DNA of 64,000 bases from Ariolimax columbianus. Its lineage: Eukaryota; Mollusca; Gastropoda; Stylommatophora; Arionidae. The notes beneath the pieces are model-generated. The model searched no databases. It saw only the letters and a list, made by a program, of their open reading frames with translations, and had not been told where the DNA came from. The translations under genes and the position numbers were made by a program. Positions within the stretch are counted from its first letter, which is position 1, and every line of letters begins with the position of its first letter. Shown piece after piece: positions 9,615 through 20,269 of this stretch. The stretch lies in the NCBI GenBank assembly GCA_036924085.1, contig JAVGWX010000005.1, forward strand, positions 42,539,664-42,603,663. The letters are read 5' to 3'.

Positions 9615-11560
9615 TTCTATCTTTCCCTAGTCCAACAAACTCGTAATACTTGGAGATTTCAATGCCTGAGTCGGTTCTGACAATCTTTCCTGGGGGAAGG
9701 GGTGAGGGCGCACTTGAAGCATATGGAATAGGAAGTACAACAGTAATGACCAATTATTGCTGTAACTATGTCCTTTCATGACCTCTCCATCACAAAGTTT
9801 CGTCTGCCCACACAAAAAAGCATCGTAAATTCACCCTCGATCTAAGTAGTCACGTCTCATCGACTTTGTTATCACTCAACGGAGGGGAAGACGGGACGTA
9901 CGCCTGAGTAAGGCCATGTGTGGTTCTGAGTGCTGGACAGACCACAGGTTTTTAACATCAAACGTACTGGTTCAGGTTCATGTAGGAAGCCTGGCTTCAT
10001 GACAAGGCGGTGGAGATTGAAAGGTATGCTCACGTCAATGACTCCAGACGATTTTATTGTGCCCTGAATGCTGTCTACATCCCTATGTCGTATCACTCAT
10101 ATCATGTTCTTAGTGCTGGCGACACTATACTAATATTGAAATCATTTTCAATTTTAAGCCAGCTGCTTAATGTGGCAATACTGTACTCCATTGGGACCTC
10201 GGACAATGTCCTTGCTAGAGCGTAAAACATGTGCCGCCTCAGCCTCAGTTATCAAGTTTACCGATGTCTCTTCCATGATGACAGCTACTAGAGCACATTT
10301 TCAAATTTCCTGGAGCACGTCTCCCCGTCTCTGTCTGGCCTATATTACGATTAACAAATAAAAAAAACTCTTCTTTTCATCTATTGTCAGGGCGCGTCAC
10401 TGTGGAGTCCTGACTTGTGGTAATGAACTGACTTGTATTCTTTCCATTCATCTTTCAATGGATGCGTCAGAAGTTTCCAACAACTCTTTATAAATTAATC
10501 CCGTCTCTCGTTTTTCGATTCACTTACTAAGGCTTTAAAAACAATTGATGGATTTGCGTTTTTCTCATTCAACTCATTAACTTCGTCGACATCAGTCTGT
10601 TAAGCAGTCTCTTTCGGGTTTTCCGCATCGTGTGCCTAACAACTGAACACGTGTTTAGATTTCCTGTATATACTTGGTTTTCCATTCGTGATAAGGACGA
10701 CTCACGGCTGGGGGCCTCTATCCTCCAGTGTTTGAAGGGCACAATCGTTTAAAATAAGAAAAAGATCGATGTCACCATCTGTATCCCCATGTCGAAATGC
10801 CAGTCTCGTTGGGCGTCCATCATTAACGACTGTAAGGTTTGTGTCCCGTAGACTCAAAACGATCTCTTGCCTACATTCAGCGGCATTTCATCATATTTTC
10901 ATTCTCAATTGACTCGGCTCATTTTGATGAAGGTATTCTACCTGAAAGTTAGTGTGGATTCCGGAAAGAGCGTGGGACCGCATATATGGTGTTTGCTGCC
11001 AGACAGCTGCAAGAGAAATGCCAGGAACAGCAGTGTGACCTGTACGTAGCCTTCATCGATCTGACACATGCGTTCGATAAGGTCAACAGAGAAGGCCTGT
11101 GGAAAAGTATGACAAAGTACGGCTGTCCAATGAAATCTGTCAACGTAGTACGGCAATTGCATGATGGAATGCAGGCTAGAGTTCAGGAAGATATTGCTAT
11201 ATCGAAGTACTTTCTAGTAAAACGGCGTTAAACAGGAGTGTGTGCTTGCACAAACCTTGTTCAATATGCTGTTCTCTACAATACTGATGGGTGTTTTCAG
11301 AGACGGGGACAGAGGAATCGACATAAGATATCGTAAAAAGGGTCAGCTGTTCAACCTTAGGCCGCTTCAAGCAAAAACTAAGGTCAAGACACAGACCACC
11401 AGAGATCTTCTGTTTGCTGACGATTGTGTCCCGCACGCTGTCACAGAGGCTGTGATATTTCATAGCAGAAAAGCGTGGATAATTTCACCTTAGCGTGTTT
11501 CAACTTTCAACACACAGAAAATTGAAATAATGTACCAACCAGCTCCTGGTAAAACGTATA
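9615..11560 (+). mobile_element. LINE relic (C2H2-tailed family), endonuclease to RT
   Basis: In order: a decayed endonuclease segment with KLVILGDFNA (about 9,635) and a C.TDHR-like block (about 9,930), a linker (10,010-10,230, EIERYAHVNDSRRFY), then RT fingers and palm. The palm has VFAARQLQEKC (10,990), YVAFIDLTHAFDKVN (about 11,045-11,090), LAQTLFNMLFS and the catalytic LLFADDC (about 11,405-11,424). It ends at IMYQPAPGKTYTK (11,530). Several frames are needed and stops are present. The region 10,230-10,850 is too decayed to read. It belongs to the same family as 35,560-36,715, 43,560-44,460 and 63,480-64,000. Confidence 0.75.
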
Positions 11561-12011
11561 CTAAGTCAATGATCAAGATTAATGAAGGCAATAGGTTAAA
11601 ACGTGTTCTTCTTTTCTTCAATTGCACATTGGTGAGATTAGTGCAGAACAGAGAAGGCGACTGGCTTACTTTTGGGAACAGTTCTGCTGTGATTCTCGTT
11701 CTATCGACTTGTCTGACAATACAACACAATTAGTAAATTACTTCCTGTATGTTATATCATTGAGACGCTTCTTTCGGCAGTCACAGTTGCTGGACAAGTA
11801 ATTGCAAAAGTGGATTTCACAAACCCAAGACTGTTCACTTGTTGTGGAAAAGATCTTTACTAAATGGAGCTTCTCCAAAATGTTTCATTATGGTGTTGTT
11901 TCCAGCAATATGTAAATATCGAATAACGACAAAAACCGCAGTGCTTGGCGAAACATCGTTCAAGATTAACAGAATGTTCTATTTTGATAGCCATTGCAAA
12001 TTTTGTTTATT

Positions 12012-12326
12012 TGTGAAAGTCGACATAAAACGCGTTATATCCATTCTATCGGTTATTTCCTCGAGGAAATCGACATCAAGCGCGTGATGGTCATTGCAAA
12101 GGCTATTTCCTCGAGCAAGTTGGCACAGAACTCGCGAAAGTGATTGTGGAGGTTATTTCACCGAGCAAGTTGGCACAGAACTCGCGATAGTGATTGTGGA
12201 GGTTATTTCGCCGAGCAAGTTGGCACAGAACTCGCGATAGTGATTGTGGAGGTTATTTCACCGAGCAAATTGGCACAGAACTCGCGATAGTGATTGTGGA
12301 GGTTATTTCACCGAGAAAGTCGACAT
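12012..12326 (+). repeat. 50-bp tandem repeat, about 6 copies
   Basis: The period is exactly 50 bp in the central copies (CCGAGCAAGTTGGCACAGAA, CTCGCGATAG, TGATTGTGGAGGTTATTTC). The outer copies at both ends are diverged and carry GTCGACAT instead, the usual edge decay of a minisatellite. No coding frame. Confidence 0.9.
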
Positions 12327-12807
12327 CTAGCACAATAAAAACATTCTTTTAATGTGTCATTGGTATTTCTTGATGAGTCTCAGAGCTCCTGATTAACATT
12401 CACTTAAATATTTTCACAGATTTTGACACTTAATGAACATATTTTGTGTTCTGCACATTGCTATACTTTGTGATAATAAGATTGTGTTTTTTTTGGGTAG
12501 GATATCAAATTTCGTTGACTCTATGCGACACATATGCACACGATATCGCAAACACAATGATCAATTATAATTATTTACACAGAGAAACTTTGAAGTGTGT
12601 CCATCTTTGACTGGAACTGAACATTGATAGCTAAATATGTTTTTTCTCCGATGATGCATATGTTGAATGCACAATACAAGTTAATTAACAGCAGATGTAT
12701 TTGTGTACATTTGTCTCTCTCAAAGTCCAACCATACAGTAGGCTGTGGTCTACGTCACCGTGAAGAATTGCTATAAAGAGCGACGTATAATATGATGTGA
12801 TGTCATT

Positions 12808-13138
12808 CATGGACGAGCCTGGGGTCTCACCCTGGGGGCCACTCTTCCCCTTCTCTCTCTTCTCACCTCACTCTGTTTCATTTGACTCTGTCCTACAGTC
12901 ACACTCTTGCACAACTTTCACACGCGCCCTCGTGGTAAAGCCCTTCCATAGCACTTTGGTTGGGCTAGCTTCTGAGGGCGCACAAACCTAGCATAGGTAC
13001 ATACAGATGCACACATGCATCCAAGCACTGGTTTATGCGTCCTGATATCGCCCAATTGACTACGGTCTGGGGTGGAAAATGGCGCGCCTCCGCCAGTAGA
13101 AACTAGTGAGGCAAACATCTAAGCAAAAAAAAAAAAAA
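12808..13138 (+). mobile_element. Retroposed insert with poly(A) and 13-bp duplication
   Basis: The segment ends in A15 (13,125-13,139) and is bracketed by a perfect 13-bp direct repeat ATGTGATGTCATT (12,795-12,807 and 13,139-13,151). This is the hallmark of L1-type target-primed insertion of a polyadenylated RNA. The body has no recognised tRNA head and no LINE motif. An open frame of 64 codons begins in the left target-site duplication and is not convincing. It may be an unknown SINE or a processed non-coding transcript. Confidence 0.75.
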
Positions 13139-13149
13139 ATGTGATGTCA

Positions 13150-13555
13150 TTGGGGGATAATCTTTGGTCACCCTGAAAAAACTGGCAGAAAGGTCTTTAG
13201 TAAAAAAACTAGGAGTGACCTAACATGCTGCCAGTGAATTTCATATTACTCATAAGATATTAAAGAATGAAATAATGCCGACTGACTTAGTTTATCAATC
13301 TAGGAACCAACATCATCACACAGGGGACACTCCCATAAGTGCTCCGTTCTCCGTTCAAGCAGTCAGTACAGCGTATTTCTACTCAGAATCCCAGTCAAGT
13401 ATTTATTTCGTGTTCTTCGGATCTTTCCAGATAGAAAACACTTTCTCGCCTTTCCCCTAGTCACTCCCAAATCTATCATCCTCTGTCCATATGTATTTTC
13501 CCTACCTTCTGTCTTTTCATCATTCTGTAGAGTATCAACTCAACCCTGTCTCTCG
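13150..13555. other. No gene recognised
   Basis: AT-rich sequence without a recognisable coding region or repeat. Confidence 0.5.
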
Positions 13556-13559
13556 TCAT

Positions 13560-13725
13560 AAACACTTAGTTCACCACAGCTCGTCCCACAACTGCATCAG
13601 CTCTTTCGTTGCCTCGGAAGCCTGCATGTCCCACATAGTAGATCCACGTGACACCTTGTACGCTAGAGTTGCTCAGAAGAAAGGCCCACTCCATTCTTAG
13701 AATGCATCTTTCTATCTTACGTCCT
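13560..13725 (-). pseudogene. RNase H fragment of a LINE
   Basis: The minus-strand frame encodes a segment with TWIYYVGHAGFRGNERADAV, the C-terminal RNase HI signature with the catalytic-loop His and the last Asp. The first three catalytic residues are absent. It is an orphan fragment of an RNase H-bearing LINE distinct from the 32,452 family, in which this motif reads WVPSHCNIQGNEEAD. Confidence 0.6.
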
Positions 13726-14380
13726 GCAGACTGAGATACACGGGAGACGACATGAAGCGTCAAAAGAGGACACGCTATAATAACGAACAACAAAGGAGCT
13801 TGAAATATTCTTGCACTGACCAATAATGAACCTGGAATAGTAGAATTCAGGAAAACGAAGAAGCATGACATAATGGGGGTAGCTGACATCAGGAAGTAAA
13901 GAACAAAGATCACGGACATCCACATTAATTATGTATTAACATGGAGCGGAAAACCTGTACAAAGAAGAGAACAACACTGCCTTTGATTCATAGTGCACTC
14001 ATAACAGGCAAAACATAATTGAGAATACTTCAGAAAAGACAATAAACATGCGAACCATGAAAGGATATGAAGCAACATAACTAAAAATCAAGATATAAAA
14101 GAATTTCAAAGATGCAATTACAAATGCACTAGAAGATAAAATCTTATTTAAAATGAAGAAAACAAGTTGGGGAAGAAGGATATATATATATAAATTTTTG
14201 TTTTAAAAATCAAGCAAAACAATTTAAATAGACTAATGAATAAATGAAGACGGGATGAAATGTAAAATAACACTAAGAGATATCAAGAAAGAAGAAAGGC
14301 AAATGAAGAATCGTGGACCAATGCTAACTGTCTTTGTAGTTTTTAGATGATTATATTTAAAAAAATATAAATGTTAAGAT
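13726..14380. other. No gene recognised
   Basis: AT-rich (notably A-rich on the plus strand from 14,000), with no supported feature. Confidence 0.5.
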
Positions 14381-14394
14381 AGGTATATTTATAA

Positions 14395-15560
14395 TAATTG
14401 CTTAACAACAACATAGGAAACAAACCATCACAATTTAATAAGGACTATTCCACACTCCTCGGATCAGAAGTAGAGAAAACAATAAAAGATCTCCACAAGA
14501 GGAAAGCAGCAGGCATGTACACAATAAATATAGATAGAAAAAAAGCTCTGGGGGAATTTGGTGTCGATAAAATCAGTTATCTCTGTAATGACATCTACAA
14601 TACGGAATCTATACCATAAGGATGAACAATTTCCATTTAGACAAAATAGCGGCACATGAGCAGCAATATTCTATATTAGGGCACTAGCAGAAAAATATAT
14701 AGTACACACAAACATGTATGTATCTTAATTTATAAAAAAGGTCTTTGACAAGAGTCCAGCACGAGAAATGAATTAGATGTCAGTAAAACACAGGTATGGA
14801 AAAGAAAGACATAATAATACTCGGTAACCTGCACTTGGAACAAGTGGCACCGTCAGATATGACAGGTTTCATTCACCATGTATCAATATAAACAGTAGTG
14901 TGACAAGGATGTGTACTGTGCCGTTGCCTGTTTAACATTTACACAGAACACATTTTTCGACAGATAAAGGAAATGCCTGGACGCATTATTTGTGGAGTAT
15001 CAATAAATAATCTCAGACATACGGGGGCGGCGTGGGCTAGTGGTTAAGTGACACGGCTCACGACTCGAAGGTGTTGAGTTCGATCCCCACTACAGCACCG
15101 CCGTTACCCCGGGGAAGCAAACCCTTAGAAAATGCAGGAGGAAACAGATCCTTACATAAAATGGATGCTGAAGTCGGATGCACTGGGCCGACGGGCGCAA
15201 AATAAAAACAACAGTTCAACGCACACCGCCATAGGGATTAGAGAAATTGAGATAACGCAAAAAAGAAAAAAAAAAAAAAGAAAAAGAAAAATACATGCAG
15301 ATGGCACAGTTCTGCTGGTTAAAAACGAAAAAGGGCAACAGGAATTAGTAACTCCAGTTAAGAACAAAAGTTAGCTGTAAATTGGATACTAACACCTATA
15401 AAATGGAAACTGATAATTAGTAAAGTAAATTTGACATCTCCTACATACGGTCAAATACTGAAACAGATTGGAGCTATAATAACGGAAAATGGTGGATGCG
15501 AAATGTCAATCAGGAAGAGAATAGGGATGACCAAATCTTTTCTCACCAACGTAAATGATG
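14395..15560 (+). mobile_element. LINE RT relic interrupted by a SINE
   Basis: RT fingers EVEKTIKDLHKRKAAGM (14,470) and LGEFGVDKISYLCNDIYNTE (14,550-14,613) are followed by a degraded palm (IYKKVFDKS about 14,730; QGCVLC and LFNIYTEHIFRQI about 14,905-14,970). They lead to NNLRHT at 15,005-15,022, where a SINE is inserted. After the SINE the frame resumes as HADGTVLLVKNEKGQQELVT (from about 15,295), so the catalytic Y/F-A-D-D site was the target. A thumb-like CEMSIRKRIGMTKSF block lies at 15,495-15,540. Stops are present and the copy is inactive. Confidence 0.7.
15022..15296 (+). mobile_element. tRNA-derived SINE
   Basis: The head GGCGTGGGCTAGTGGTTAAG contains a pol III A box, and GAGTTCGATCCCC about 35 bases later is a B box. 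The body includes GAAGTCGGATGCACTGGGCC, shared with the 5,770 element, and the 3' end is an A-rich tail (15,255-15,296). It interrupts a LINE RT between NNLR and HADG. The target-site duplication is short or decayed (ACAT-like), so the exact ends are approximate. Confidence 0.8.
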
Positions 15561-15564
15561 TATC

Positions 15565-18084
15565 ATCATCATGTAGCATGCCCTTTAGAGAACGCCGCTC
15601 TCATCACAACCAGCCGATATAAATCTCGCCCTGCAGTCAATCTTTCCACCTGCTCAATGTTCACGTGTAGAGTATCCATGATATTTTGTATCCACCTGCG
15701 CTTTGGTCGACCCCTGCGTCGCTTCCAGGTACCATGTTCTCTGATATGGTTTGACATGACCGAAACAATTTTATTTCCGAAACATAACATTGTTTAGGAG
15801 CCAGTTTTCTTCAACATTCAGGTCTTCTAGGATGGCTTTATGTGCCACTTTCTTTATCCAAGGAGTTTTTAGAATTCTTCTGTAATATTTCATTTTGGAG
15901 CGTTCTGACCTGCCCCAGATCTTCGTACAAAATGTGTGGTACATGCGAATGCATTAATCTCCTCCTGCCTGTACTAGTTCAGTTGGTATATCGTTACATC
16001 CTGGTGACTTCCCTTTTTTCAGTACCTTTATTGCCGCACGAACCTTGTCCAATGTGGGTTCTGGCTCTCTCCCTTCATCGCTTGTAATCAACTCTTTATT
16101 CTTTGTGTTGTATTCATACATCTCGCTAAAGTACTCCTTCCATCTTTCAAGTATATCTTTGCTCTCTGTCATTACATTGCCACTTTTTTTCATCAGTGTT
16201 CTAATTTCCATGAATAATTCTAATTTCTTCCCATGTTGTTGGAGGTCTTCTATTTTGTTTAACCTGTTTGTTATAAATTGTTTCTTGTCGTTTCAGATCT
16301 TTCTCCTGATTTCGCTTGTGCAGTCTCTGTTTTCGTCACTGTTGTGTTCTATTCCTGTTTGTCTTAGTCTCCTTCGTTCTTCCATGAGTTGCAGTGTCTC
16401 ATCTGTGGTATAATTCTGTTTCTTATACACTTTATTGGATATCATATCTTGTGCTGTTGTGCATAAGACGTCCCTCACGTGTGTTGCCAGCTCATCGGTC
16501 GACATGTCCTCATGCACTGCCATCAATACTTCAAATTTGTTTCGTACTTCAATGCCGTATTCGTTTGGTATTGCGTCTACATTGAAGCGTATCGGGCTTT
16601 CCTATTTGATGATTTTCTTCAGTCATGCTTTGAATTCTGCTACAAGTAGTTGGTAATCAAAGTCACAATCTGCCCCAGAGAGTGTCTTTGTTGAAACTAT
16701 GCTTGATTTCCATCTTCGTTGTATTCGGATGTAGTCTATTTGGTTTCTAGTTTTCCCATCTGGAGATGTCCATGTCTATAACCTTCTGGGATGTTGTCTG
16801 AACAAGATGTTTGTGATTGCGAGATTATTTTCTACGCAGGAATAAATTAGTCTTTCACCTCTTTCGTTTTTGTGTCATATGCCGAAAGACCCTCGTGCTT
16901 CTTTCTCATCTTCTGCTCCTATTTTTGTATTAGATTTATTACGACGATGTCTCTTCGTTATATTTTATTCAAAGTCTCGCGTATTCCATTGCAAAATGTA
17001 TCTATTTCTTCAGCTTCTGCTGCATTTGTTGTTGGTTCATATTCATGTATGACTGTGATGTTTCTTGTCTTCCCTTTCAGTCTGATCACAAATAGTCTAT
17101 CTTTAACCGGGTTATACCCAAGCAATGCCTTATATGTTTTCTTTGTTAGGAGAAAGCCAACTCCTCTCTGTCCCCTCTTGTCCTTCCCTGAGTAGATAAA
17201 CACTCCTCCAGTATGTGTTTTATTATGTCCTTGACCTTTCCATCTGTGCTTTGATATTCCCAATATGTCTATTTTTGCCTTTTCCATTTCGTTAGTGGCA
17301 ATCATGAGTTTTCCCTCGTATAAACTCTTAACGGTCCAAGTACATATTCCTATCTTCGCTTTTAGCAATGCCGCCAGGCGTTTGGTCGTCATCATAATTA
17401 CTTGTACTAGCTCTGCCCTTGCGCACTAATCCAGTGTGTACAGTCGATCCGTCTGAACTGGGAGTCTCGCCATCGCACATTTCAGATTCAATATTTGTGA
17501 CTGTCAAATGTATAATCGGTAGTTTGCCGTTGCTTTCCGACTGGTTCTGGCCGCTTACCATTTTTAGCCCCGGCGCGCCCTAAGCCCGATACCAGACCTT
17601 TTTCACTCCTGCCCTGGTGGCTGTTGTCAATATGCTTGATCCTTCGCCAGTTTGACCAGCAGCTGCGAGGGGACCTCTCTTCAGGATGTGCCACCTGACC
17701 AGGGCTATCTTGCTCCCTGTGTTTTCCCACATAGTTTCTAATACCTAGGAGGAGTAAATATGAGTTTCTCTTCAACAGTTGAAACTCCAGTCCTTTTCGT
17801 ATACTATAAGAAGTGGATGTTTACAGCCATATTCTGGGGCTACTTCCATAGTATTTGACTGTCCTCAGCCCAAATGCAAGACAGCAGTTAGTAGTTTACA
17901 AGTATATATCTTGTGACCGTTAAGTAAAAAATCGTGACGTCATAGTATTCCCTAGCTACCGGCGTTCATGAAAACAAAATGTAATTCTCAACAAACGTAG
18001 ATACTTATACAAGCATAAAGCTTGTCAGAACGACAAAAGGCACATTCAGAAAAGCGTCTCACACTGTCACAATACATCTAAGTA
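15565..18084 (-). mobile_element. Endonuclease/RT LINE, copy B, palm deleted
   Basis: On the minus strand from the right: a leader shared with copy A (17,570-18,080), and an endonuclease domain (16,958-17,395: AKIGICTWTVKSLYEG, where the usual WN is WT, then IDILGISKHRWKG and GVFIYSGKDKRGQRGVGFLL). Next come the linker (16,293-16,526), the start of RT (15,954-16,211: WKEYFSEMYEYN and KSPGCNDIPTELVQAGGD), and then an abrupt jump to the C-terminal region (RRILKTPW-like near 15,870, then GRPKRRWIQNIMDTLHVNIE at 15,640-15,720). The RT palm with its catalytic Asp residues is missing, so the copy cannot be autonomous. Confidence 0.8.
16958..17395 (-). pseudogene. LINE endonuclease domain fragment
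   Basis: This is the longest open frame of copy B, 145 codons. It covers the N-terminal half of an exonuclease-endonuclease-phosphatase fold: CTWTVKSLYEG (the catalytic-region Asn of the WN motif is Thr here), ISKHRWKG (the catalytic Glu of the usual SEHRW motif is Lys) and FLLTKKTYKALLGYNPVKDR. Two key residues are therefore altered, and the domain should be non-catalytic even before the downstream deletion is considered. Confidence 0.7.
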
Positions 18085-18722
18085 GTGTCAAATAATAAAA
18101 ATGTTCGCGTAGACGTCAAAGGCCCGTTGCATCGATCGACACTACCATGTCTAACTGCTGAAGCTGTGTTCATGCGTAGCGTGTCGACCGAAATCCCTAC
18201 AGACTCCCAAGGTGGAGCCGAGTACTCCGCTGTCTTGGGACAGGGGTCAAGACGAGTGTGTTAAAGCAATGTTTGTGTCAGGCTTTCTGTGTCTGTCCGT
18301 GTCGAACACCATGTTTTCCGTGTCCGGTCGTCGAGGCTTCTGATTGTGTCCACCTTTTAGTTAGCGTGACCCTTGCTGTGCCGAGAATACGAGGTTAGAA
18401 GATGTATTGTGTAACCTCTGATGGAAGGAGGAGCGGGCAGGAGGAAGTCCAAGCAAATGGGTCATTGAGTAATGGCAATCTGGACAGAATTCTGGTCTGC
18501 AGATACGTGGAACGTTGAACTCCATCATGGACATCTCCAACGGCTTAAGTCAGGCATGAAATGCAGCGAAATGCAGCACAACAAACAGGATAACTAATTG
18601 AAAGCACATCAATTCCTCATAATAAAGTCGCTGATACTGCCTGGTGAAGGAGTTGTTAAATATAATCCGAATAGGAGCAACCAATCATCGGAAAACACCA
18701 CAAACACCGGGGCGAGTCGAGA
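18085..18722 (+). repeat. Dispersed repeat R, long copy 1
   Basis: This matches 24,003-24,628 along its length: the (AAT)n-like start, CGCGTAGACGTCAAAGGCCC, GACCGAAATCCCTACA, CGTGACCCTTGCTGTGC.GAGAATACGAGGTT, ATGCAGC..AACAGGATAAC, GGTGAAGGAGTTGTTAAATA and ACAAACACCGGGGCGAGT. There is no open frame of note. Comparison with copy A shows it sits within the LINE copy B leader. It is probably a non-autonomous element; the AT-rich start may be the 3' tail of a minus-strand retroelement. Confidence 0.7.
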
Positions 18723-18850
18723 GCGCAGCCGTTAAGGCGCGGCCATCTTAGTTTATATGTGAAAAATGCATCGTGAAATTCACAACTTGTGACTGAATTT
18801 GTTAAGCTACATCTTGGACCGGGTACACATCTAATGACATCCAAATATGT
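18723..18850 (-). mobile_element. Continuation of LINE copy B leader beyond repeat R
   Basis: GAAAAATGCATCGTGAAATT and the following CACAACTTGTGACT match AAAAATGAATCGTGAAATTT at 2,690-2,725, past the point where copy B was broken by repeat R. This shows that R was inserted after the two LINE copies arose. Confidence 0.55.
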
Positions 18851-18859
18851 CACTCACAA

Positions 18860-19245
18860 ATTACTTTATGCTTTTAAAACGTGAAATACGTTAAATGATT
18901 GGAGAAGATAATCTATGCCTTTGAAATGTGGATATATGAATAGTGGTATATCTCCTGGAAAGTTTAGAAAACAAATGAGGAAATCTTGAAGAAATTATGA
19001 GTACAAAAAAGAATTGACGAGCGAAATCTTAGTCCGCGAGTTAAGATTCGCTGGTCACATAAAAAGACATAACACTTTGCCGAAAACAATACTGGAAGGA
19101 AAGGTGAAGCGGAAACGTGCCTGAGGTAAACAATGCTATACGTAAGAGGATAACATCAGAGGTGGACAGACTGTACCATCAAGACAAGAGACAGAGGACG
19201 TTGAGGTTCATTCCAGCCGACGTACGATGTGGCGATGGCACCTAA
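18860..19245 (+). pseudogene. LINE RT C-terminal relic
   Basis: With frameshifts it reads LRFAGHIKRHNTLPKTILEG, KVKRKRA.GKQ and an RT-thumb-associated tail (EDNIRGG, RRTMWRWH). This is the usual C-terminal arrangement (GH..R...L...ILEG followed by RGR/GK). The rest of the element is missing or unreadable. Confidence 0.55.
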
Positions 19246-19539
19246 ATAGAACTGAACTATAAAAAAAAACAGGATTAATCATAGACCGCCTGCTCTATCA
19301 CCGTGATGGTAAACATATTCAGTTATAACTAATTGTAATATGTAGATGATAGAGCGTACCTTGTCAAAATGGAGCAAAAATACCGAACTAGCAACACTAG
19401 AACCTAACATATATTACACAAACTTTCTAAGAGAATTATAAATGTACGTTGACAAATTGAGATCTAGAGATGAATGTCTCAATCCAACAACAATTATAAA
19501 TTATGGAAATGGAAACCCAACAGTCAAAAACAGCAACAA

Positions 19540-19626
19540 ATAATGAGATTGGAAGAATACTTCAAAGAATTTCTCAATCTGGTCGACTAATGTGATTCAT
19601 TTAGTTACAGTGAACGAGAGAGAGCA

Positions 19627-19666
<40 letters not shown>

Positions 19667-20040
19667 GGAGAAAGCGGAGAGAAGAACCATCGATTACATC
19701 AGTGGGCGTCAATGAATTAATTTAAAACAAGTTCACGAAAAAAAGAGCACTAGTCGACGGCAGAAACTGTACAAACAAAGGAGTAAAGTGGTTGACACGA
19801 ATATTCAGTGCGTCATGTATATATATAAAACGTTAGTGAAAACTGGAAAAAAGCATTTTCCCCAACTCGAATTAAAAAAAGGAAATAAAAAGAGACTGTG
19901 GAACCTATAGTGGCAATATTTGCAAATATTCCGAATAACACTAAAAAACACAACAAAAAAGATCCATAATTTAACTCCAGCTCAGTGAAGAACAATATGG
20001 ATTTAGTAAAGGTAGAGCACCGATATATTGTTTATTTACG
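19540..20040 (+). pseudogene. LINE RT finger-region relic
   Basis: EYFKEFLN (19,559) and LSEEQYGFSKGRAPIYCLF (about 19,980-20,036) are RT finger motifs (the usual EQ.GFR.GR). Between them lie a (GA)n tract and AT-rich sequence. It is decayed and partial. Confidence 0.5.
19615..19672. repeat. (GA)n microsatellite
   Basis: About 58 bases of GA repeats with a few interruptions. Confidence 0.9.
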
Positions 20041-20269
20041 ACAGATTTGCCAACACGCTATTGAATTTTATCGCAAACGAGACGCAGTTTTATATAGATC
20101 AGGATACCGAATTTTATTTAATGTACAGAACCAAGTTGTGTAATGGTGTGTTTGCACTCGACATCGCAACCCAACAATGTCGGGGTCAGCTAGCTCTTCT
20201 TCCAAGGGGCGAAAAATGAAATGAGTAGTCTGCCGATGAAGTAAACACACAAGTCAACCTCACCTTCAT

